The notes beneath the pieces were generated by a model, which saw only the letters and a program-made list of their open reading frames with translations, was not told the origin of the DNA and searched no databases. This document shows positions 59,613 through 64,000 of a stretch of DNA of 64,000 bases, in pieces. Origin of the DNA: Aeromicrobium wangtongii (lineage in GTDB: Bacteria > Actinomycetota > Actinomycetes > Propionibacteriales > Nocardioidaceae); NCBI RefSeq assembly GCF_024584515.1, contig NZ_CP102173.1, positions 3,100,001-3,164,000 on the forward strand, in the 5' to 3' direction. The position numbers and the translations under genes were made by a program. The first letter of the stretch is position 1. The number at the start of each line of letters is the position of its first letter.

Positions 59613-60643
59613 GAGATGCTCCCCTTCATGTCAGCGATCATGGAAATGAGTTCGTCCTGCGCCGCGCGGATCTCCGCGGGCGTCATGCCGTGCACGGGGG
59701 CGCTGAGCTTGACGGCATCGGCGATCCCTTCATAGGCGGCGATGCGTTCGGCGACCTGGTCGCGGGTCCCGGCCATCGTGAGCGCGTCGACCATCTCGTC
59801 GGACACCTCGCTCGCCAGGTAGTCGGCGCCACGTCCCGCACGGAAGGCCTCGATGACCTGCTGCTGCTGCTCGCCGAGCCCGTGGAACTCGAAGAAGTCG
59901 GCGTAGGTGCGCACGCTGGCGTAGAACCCGACCGTGCCGGCGACGTAGCGCTTGGCCGTCGCGAGATCGGGGTGCACGCCGCAGCACGCCGAGACGACGA
60001 CGTCGACGTCGTCCAGGCTCTTGCCCTCGACCTTGTCGACACCGGCCTGCAGCTCGGGCAGGACCCGCTCGGCCAGGAACTTCGGCGAGCACAGCTCGTG
60101 GCTGATCCAGCCGTTGCCGATCTCGCCGGCCAGCCGGGTCATGACCGGGCCCATCGCCGCGAGGTAGACCGGGATGTCGGTGCGCACCTGGTTGAACGGG
60201 CGCTCGTAGCCGCGGATGTTCATGGGCTCGTAGTCGCCGTCGAGGGCGATGTCGCTTCCCTCGTCCGCGCTGACCCAGAACTGGCGGACGTTGCGGACCG
60301 TCTCACGGATGTGCGCGACGGGCTTGCCCCACTGGGCGTTGTGCCACGCCTCGTTGAGCTTCTGCACCCCCGAGCCGATGCCCAGGATGAACCGCCCGTC
60401 CGAGATCTCGTCGATGTCGAGCGCCTCGAGGGCCGTGATCATGGGGCTGCGGGTGAAGGCCAGGGCGATGCCGGTGCCGACCTTTGCGGTCGTCGTGGCG
60501 CCCGCCACCGCAGCCGCCGTGACGGTCGCGCTGCGGTGCAGCTCCTGGACCCACAGGGTCTCGGCGCCGGCCGCCTCGGCCCGGCGGCTGACGTCCAGCA
60601 GCTCGGCCATGGACTCGCCCCACGGCTGGAAGGTGATCCGCAT
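59609..60643 (-). CDS. LLM-class flavin/F420-dependent oxidoreductase
   Basis: A 344-residue luciferase-like (LLM) TIM-barrel protein. It opens MRITFQPWGESMAELL and has GTGIALAFTRSPMITALEALDIDEISDGRFILGIGSG, the typical F420/FMN-binding region of actinobacterial LLM enzymes, and YLAAMGPVMTRLAGEIGNGW. It would oxidise or reduce a pathway intermediate. 4 bp after the MaoC gene. Cofactor F420 is likely in actinobacteria but inferred. Confidence 0.88.
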   Translation of the reverse strand: MRITFQPWGESMAELLDVSRRAEAAGAETLWVQELHRSATVTAAAVAGATTTAKVGTGIALAFTRSPMITALEALDIDEISDGRFILGIGSGVQKLNEAWHNAQWGKPVAHIRETVRNVRQFWVSADEGSDIALDGDYEPMNIRGYERPFNQVRTDIPVYLAAMGPVMTRLAGEIGNGWISHELCSPKFLAERVLPELQAGVDKVEGKSLDDVDVVVSACCGVHPDLATAKRYVAGTVGFYASVRTYADFFEFHGLGEQQQQVIEAFRAGRGADYLASEVSDEMVDALTMAGTRDQVAERIAAYEGIADAVKLSAPVHGMTPAEIRAAQDELISMIADMKGSIS

Positions 60644-60647
60644 CGAG

Positions 60648-61172
60648 CTACTCGCCGACCTGCGGCAGCGGCTTCTTGCCCTCGGGGAAGATGCCCTCGA
60701 CCTGCTCGGCGCCCTGCTTGTACACGTAGAACATGCGCTTGAACGAGCAGACCTCGTCGCCGTCCTGGTTCAGCGTGCGGGTGTGGACCGTGACGATGCC
60801 GGCGTGCGGCCGACTGGCCGACTCACGCTTCTCCAGGACGACGGACTCGCTGAACAGCGTGTCGCCGGCGAAGACCGGGTGCGTCATCTTGATGTCGTCC
60901 CAGCCCAGGTTCGCGAAGGCGTTCTGGGTCAGGTCGGTGACGCTCTGACCGACCGCGATGGCCACGGTCAGGGTCGACACGACCAGCGGCTTGGTGAACT
61001 CCGACTTCTTGGCGTACTCGGTGTTGAAGTGCATCTGGTTGGTGTTCATCGTCAGCAACGAGAACCAGGTGTTGTCCGTCTCGGTGACGGTCCGGCCGAG
61101 GGGGTGCTTGTAGACGTCGCCCACCTCGAAGTCCTCGAAGAAACGCCCGGTCCAGCCCTGTTTGATGGTCAT
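60648..61172 (-). CDS. MaoC-fold hydratase (mesaconyl/itaconyl-CoA hydratase-like)
   Basis: A 174-residue MaoC hydratase, first gene of the 14-gene operon. FFEDFEVGDVYKHPLGRTVTETDNTWFSLLT and MNTNQMHFNTEYA (Asn43/His48) resemble the mesaconyl-CoA or itaconyl-CoA hydratase group, where Asn-x4-His is the active pair. ATG 61172 has AAAGG 7 bp upstream; an in-frame ATG at 61187 is within the leader. Expected to hydrate an enoyl-CoA diacid. A strong promoter with operator lies immediately upstream. Confidence 0.85.
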   Translation of the reverse strand: MTIKQGWTGRFFEDFEVGDVYKHPLGRTVTETDNTWFSLLTMNTNQMHFNTEYAKKSEFTKPLVVSTLTVAIAVGQSVTDLTQNAFANLGWDDIKMTHPVFAGDTLFSESVVLEKRESASRPHAGIVTVHTRTLNQDGDEVCSFKRMFYVYKQGAEQVEGIFPEGKKPLPQVGE

Positions 61173-61207
61173 ACGACTACCTTTCACACCCTGAGTCCGA
61201 TTCCGCG

Positions 61208-61237
61208 ATACTAATTGTCAGACATTTAGCCTGTCAA
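61208..61237 (-). promoter_or_regulatory. Promoter with internal GntR-type operator for the catabolic operon
   Basis: On the minus strand TTGACA (61237-61232) and TAGTAT (61213-61208) are separated by 18 bp, a near-consensus sigma-70-type promoter. The spacer contains TGTCTGACA (within 61215-61225), a near match to the TNGTnnnACNA site of FadR-subfamily GntR regulators. Repressor binding there would block RNA polymerase. Confidence 0.7.
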
Positions 61238-61379
61238 GATCCTATACGAAATTTGTCCGGGATTCAGCCGTATTCGCGTCCAGATCTCCCGGAAGTGACC
61301 GACAGCGACCTGTTGAAACGATCGCTCCACGAATACATCTGTCTTTTCGCCGCCGAACGAGCGGCGCAGGCGGACGACC

Positions 61380-62168
61380 TCAGCCGATGGGGGTGTCGCG
61401 GTAGGCGATGCTCAGCTTCGCCAGGTGGTCCTTCATCGCCGCGGAGGCGCCGTCGCTGTCACGGTCACGGATGCGGTCCACGATCTCGAGATGGTCGTCG
61501 TCGACCTCGCGCCAGAAGCCCGCGTCCATCTCCCCCCGGGCCAGCCGGGCCTGGAGCACCCGGAAGACCGGTTCGGTCATGACGCCGATCAGGCCGTTGC
61601 CGGCCGCGTTGACCACGATGCCGTGGAAGTTGCGATGCTCACGGAACTTCATGCCACGCCCGCGGGTCTGCTTCTCCCGCTCGACCACCTGCTTCATCTC
61701 CTCGAGGTGGTGCTCCTCGTGGCGGAGCGCGGCCAGTCCGGCGGCCGGCACCTCCAGCAGCTCCCGCGCCTCCAGGAGATCGCCCAGCGTGACGTCGTCG
61801 GTGCCCGACATCAGGCCCAGGCTGGTCTCCAGGTACTCGCTGACCTTCTCGAACTGCACGCGCGACACGAAGGTTCCGCCCGTGGTGCCCCGCGTCGTGT
61901 AGATCAGGTCGCGCGAGGCCAGCACCCGCAGGGCCTCGCGGACCGTGCTGCGACTGACGCCGAAGATGTCGGCCAGGTCCAGCTCGGTGGGCAGCCGGTC
62001 ACCCGAGCCCAGGGAGCCGTCCAGGATGCGGTCACGCAGCTGGTCGGCCACCTGCTGGTACGCCGGCCGCACGCGGTTGACCCGGGAGGGGTCCAGCCCT
62101 TCGCGCGCCGTCGAGCGGGTCGTGAGGACGTGCCCCGCGACATGGTCGCCACCGTTGCTGCCGACCAT
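61380..62168 (-). CDS. GntR-family transcriptional regulator (FadR subfamily), copy 1
   Basis: A 262-residue regulator. Winged-helix DNA-binding domain about 30-105 (AYQQVADQLRDRILDG ... DIFGVSRSTVREALRVLASRDLI) and C-terminal FCD-type ligand domain with LEARELLEVPAAGLAA and EHRNFHGIVVNAAGN. Likely metal or acyl-CoA/carboxylate effector. It lies downstream of the MaoC promoter on the same strand, with GGTGAGG before its ATG. Paralogous to the 62326 gene. Confidence 0.9.
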   Translation of the reverse strand: MVGSNGGDHVAGHVLTTRSTAREGLDPSRVNRVRPAYQQVADQLRDRILDGSLGSGDRLPTELDLADIFGVSRSTVREALRVLASRDLIYTTRGTTGGTFVSRVQFEKVSEYLETSLGLMSGTDDVTLGDLLEARELLEVPAAGLAALRHEEHHLEEMKQVVEREKQTRGRGMKFREHRNFHGIVVNAAGNGLIGVMTEPVFRVLQARLARGEMDAGFWREVDDDHLEIVDRIRDRDSDGASAAMKDHLAKLSIAYRDTPIG

Positions 62169-62325
62169 TGCGATGCCTCACCTTCGTCCTGTGGATGGAA
62201 CCGACCCGGTGTGCCACCCCCCGGTACGTCCAGATTAGGGCACTGCGGGCGCTGCGACAGCAATGTCGCGACGCGGGCACGGCAGCCTGCACGCAGGAAC
62301 GCCCGCACGACCGCCTCGAGCGAGG

Positions 62326-63072
62326 TCAGTCGGGCGGCTCGCGATAGGCGGTGCGTAGCCGGACCAGGTGCGCCTTCATCGCGCTCGCAGCCCCGTCGCC
62401 GTCGCCGCTCTCGATGCACCGAAGGATGTCCCGGTGGTCGCAGTCGATCTGGGCCCAGTAGTCGGTCGTGACGTCGGGCGACACGAACTGGGCCTGCAGC
62501 ACCTGGAACACCGGCCCGGTCATGACACCGAGCAGCCCGTTGCCAGCGGCCTCCACGACGAGCGCGTGGAAGTTGCGGTGCTCGCGGAACTTGATCCCGC
62601 GCCCTTGGCTGACGTTCTCGCGGTCGATCGCCTCCTGCAGCGCCGCCAGGTGGGCCTCGTCGCGACGTGACGCCGCCAGTCGGGCCGCGGGCACCTCCAG
62701 CACCTCGCGCGCCTCGAGCATCTCCGCGACCGAGACGTCCGAGGACCCCGTCAGCAGGCCGAGGCTCGTCTCGAGGTACTCGCTGATCTGCTCGAACTGC
62801 ACCCGCGACACGAACGTGCCGCCGGTCGTCCCCCGCAAGGTGTGGATGAGATCACGGGAGGCCAGGACGCGCAACGCCTCCCGCACCGTGCTGCGACTCA
62901 CCCCGAAGACCCCCGAGAGCTCGGCCTCGCTGGGTAGCCGGTCGCCCGACGACAACGACCCGGACAGGATCAGGTCGAGCAGCTGGTCGGCCACCTGCTG
63001 ATAGGCAGGGAGGACCCGGCTGACGGCGAGGTTGTCGCCGCCCACCGCTCCTGCGAGGACCTGTTCGGTCAC
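62326..63072 (-). CDS. GntR-family transcriptional regulator (FadR subfamily), copy 2
   Basis: A 248-residue paralogue of the neighbour: shared segments include SRSTVREALRVLASRDLI, RGTTGGTFVSRVQFE, SEYLETSLGL and KFREHRNFH. The GTG at 63072 with GGAGGAGAG upstream is chosen; the frame beyond overlaps the acyl-CoA synthetase gene. The pair probably arose by tandem duplication. It may share or divide operator sites at 61215 and 46622. Confidence 0.9.
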   Translation of the reverse strand: MTEQVLAGAVGGDNLAVSRVLPAYQQVADQLLDLILSGSLSSGDRLPSEAELSGVFGVSRSTVREALRVLASRDLIHTLRGTTGGTFVSRVQFEQISEYLETSLGLLTGSSDVSVAEMLEAREVLEVPAARLAASRRDEAHLAALQEAIDRENVSQGRGIKFREHRNFHALVVEAAGNGLLGVMTGPVFQVLQAQFVSPDVTTDYWAQIDCDHRDILRCIESGDGDGAASAMKAHLVRLRTAYREPPD

Positions 63073-63100
63073 CAGCTCTCCTCCCCCCGATGCCCGCGCG

Positions 63101-64000
63101 CTAGCGCGCCTCGGCCTGCAGCGCCGCGATGTGGTCGTCCCGGATCTGGCGCTTGAGGATCTTACCGCCGGCATTGCGCGGCAGCTCGGCCACGACGTAC
63201 CACTCGCGCGGGATCTTGTACTTGGCCACATTGTCCTTCACGTAGGCGGCCAGCGCCTCCATGTCGCAGTCCTCACCAGGCCGGTTGACGACGTAGGCCG
63301 CGATGCGCTCACCGTAGACCTCGTCGGGAACCCCGATCACCGCGACGTCGTCGATGGGACCGAAGCGGGCGATGACCTCCTCGATCTCCCGCGGGAAGAT
63401 GTTGACGCCGCCGGCGATGATCATGTCCTTCTTGCGGTCGACGATCGAGATGAAGCCGTCCTCGTCGCGGACCGCGACGTCACCCACGGTGAAGAAGCCA
63501 TCGGCGTCATAGCTCTCCTGCGTGGCTTCCTCGTTCTTGAGGTACCCGCCCAGCAGCAGCGGCGACCGGGCGTAGAGCTCGCCCGGCACGCCGGGCGGCA
63601 CCTCGTTGCCGTCGTCGTCGACGAGCTTGACCTCGTTCATGAACCACGGCTGGCCGACGCTGCCGGCACGTTCCAGGGCGAACTCGGGACGCAGGTTGGT
63701 GACGATGGAGCACTCGGTCGAGCCGTACAGCTCGTGGACGCCGACACCCGGGAACGCCTGCAGCACCCACTGCTTGAGCGCCACCGGCAGCGCCGCGGCG
63801 TTGAAGTACAACGTGTCCAGCGCCGACAGGTCGTAGCTCTGAGCCGGGGTCTCGCACACACGACGGATCTGCTGGGCGTGCGTGGGGACGAGGAACACCG
63901 TGTTGCAGCGGTCGTCCACCATCATCTGCAAGAAGGCCTCGGGATTCCACTTGCGCAGGATCGAGACCGAACCGCCGAGCAGCAGATTGCCGTAGCTGAA
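63101..64000 (-). CDS. Acyl-CoA synthetase / AMP-dependent ligase (N-terminus beyond right edge)
   Basis: The last 299 codons of an AMP-forming acyl-CoA synthetase, open without interruption to the window edge. Motifs: VHELYGSTEC (ATP-binding/aromatic region), GELYARSPLLLGGY, FTVGDVAVRDEDGFISIVDRKKDMIIAGG, and the C-terminal catalytic Lys in NAGGKILKRQIR. It activates a carboxylic acid with ATP and CoA. It ends 28 bp before the second GntR gene, in the same direction, so the regulator may be co-transcribed with it. An internal ATG at 63931 is not the true start. Confidence 0.93.
   Translation of the reverse strand, partial: FSYGNLLLGGSVSILRKWNPEAFLQMMVDDRCNTVFLVPTHAQQIRRVCETPAQSYDLSALDTLYFNAAALPVALKQWVLQAFPGVGVHELYGSTECSIVTNLRPEFALERAGSVGQPWFMNEVKLVDDDGNEVPPGVPGELYARSPLLLGGYLKNEEATQESYDADGFFTVGDVAVRDEDGFISIVDRKKDMIIAGGVNIFPREIEEVIARFGPIDDVAVIGVPDEVYGERIAAYVVNRPGEDCDMEALAAYVKDNVAKYKIPREWYVVAELPRNAGGKILKRQIRDDHIAALQAEAR

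Noticed and set aside
63932..64000. ATG 63931 as the true start of the acyl-CoA synthetase
   Set aside because: The frame continues open to the edge with family-like sequence (FSYGNLLLGGSVSILRKW), so the gene is cut by the window.

Overview
The window is a GC-rich chromosomal segment from an actinomycete. Many genes start with GTG, and ATGA/GTGA stop-start overlaps couple most operons. The tRNA-Trp, secE, nusG, rplK, rplA, rplJ, rplL block is followed directly by an mce lipid-import operon. NusG carries a long acidic N-terminal extension. These traits suggest Propionibacteriales/Nocardioidaceae (Aeromicrobium- or Nocardioides-like), but the genus is inference. No phage, transposase, CRISPR array or origin was seen.

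Layout. (1) 1-11477, minus: a complete Mce transporter operon: MceG-type ATPase, two YrbE permeases, MceA to MceF, and two Mce-associated membrane proteins, the last cut by the left edge. (2) 11725-16537, minus: ribosomal and transcription genes, with an LppX/LprG-type lipoprotein gene inserted between rplA and rplJ. rplJ and rplL each carry an apparent 1-bp insertion in a C/G run, most likely sequence error. (3) 16.7-21.2 kb: adenosine deaminase, murB, rpmG with tRNA-Met and tRNA-Thr, and pyrD. (4) 21.3-44.9 kb: a stress and redox region. It holds a FAD/Rieske oxidoreductase, an SDR, a YbdK-type glutamate-cysteine ligase, a three-subunit molybdenum hydroxylase with an internal stop, an ATP-dependent DNA ligase, a diiron-type redox enzyme with a CDGSH protein, a large catalase, a GAF-ANTAR regulator, a four-gene glycosyltransferase operon, a diguanylate cyclase, a hemerythrin-like protein and a PASTA kinase. 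Several promoters here fit GTTT-N15/16-GGGTA, the pattern of the SigB/SigF general-stress sigma factors, so the region looks like a physical cluster of one stress regulon. (5) 45-49 kb: a solute-binding lipoprotein divergent from an amidase, an AtzG-like small subunit and a cysteine hydrolase. (6) 49-64 kb: a 14-gene minus-strand CoA-dependent catabolic operon (61172 down to 49094), two tandem paralogous FadR-type GntR regulators, and an acyl-CoA synthetase cut by the right edge.

The best candidate for an undescribed system is region 6. It contains two adjacent MaoC-fold proteins (one with a degenerate active site), a thiolase-fold protein without its N-terminal nucleophilic Cys, and a stand-alone DUF35 protein. 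That is the parts list of the ChsH1/ChsH2-Ltp2 hydratase/retro-aldolase complex of steroid side-chain degradation, split differently. Around it lie an acyl-CoA dehydrogenase, a CitE-like lyase, a class III CoA-transferase, an MmgE/PrpD protein, a third MaoC hydratase, a flavin monooxygenase-like protein, an alpha/beta hydrolase without the canonical Ser, and a 408-residue protein built of three RidA-like domains. The substrate is unknown; a branched or methylene carboxylic acid is a reasonable guess. The operon promoter has a TGTCTGACA palindrome between -35 and -10, and a related motif lies upstream of the solute-binding protein gene, so regions 5 and 6 may share regulators.

All calls come from reading the sequence; no database search was run.
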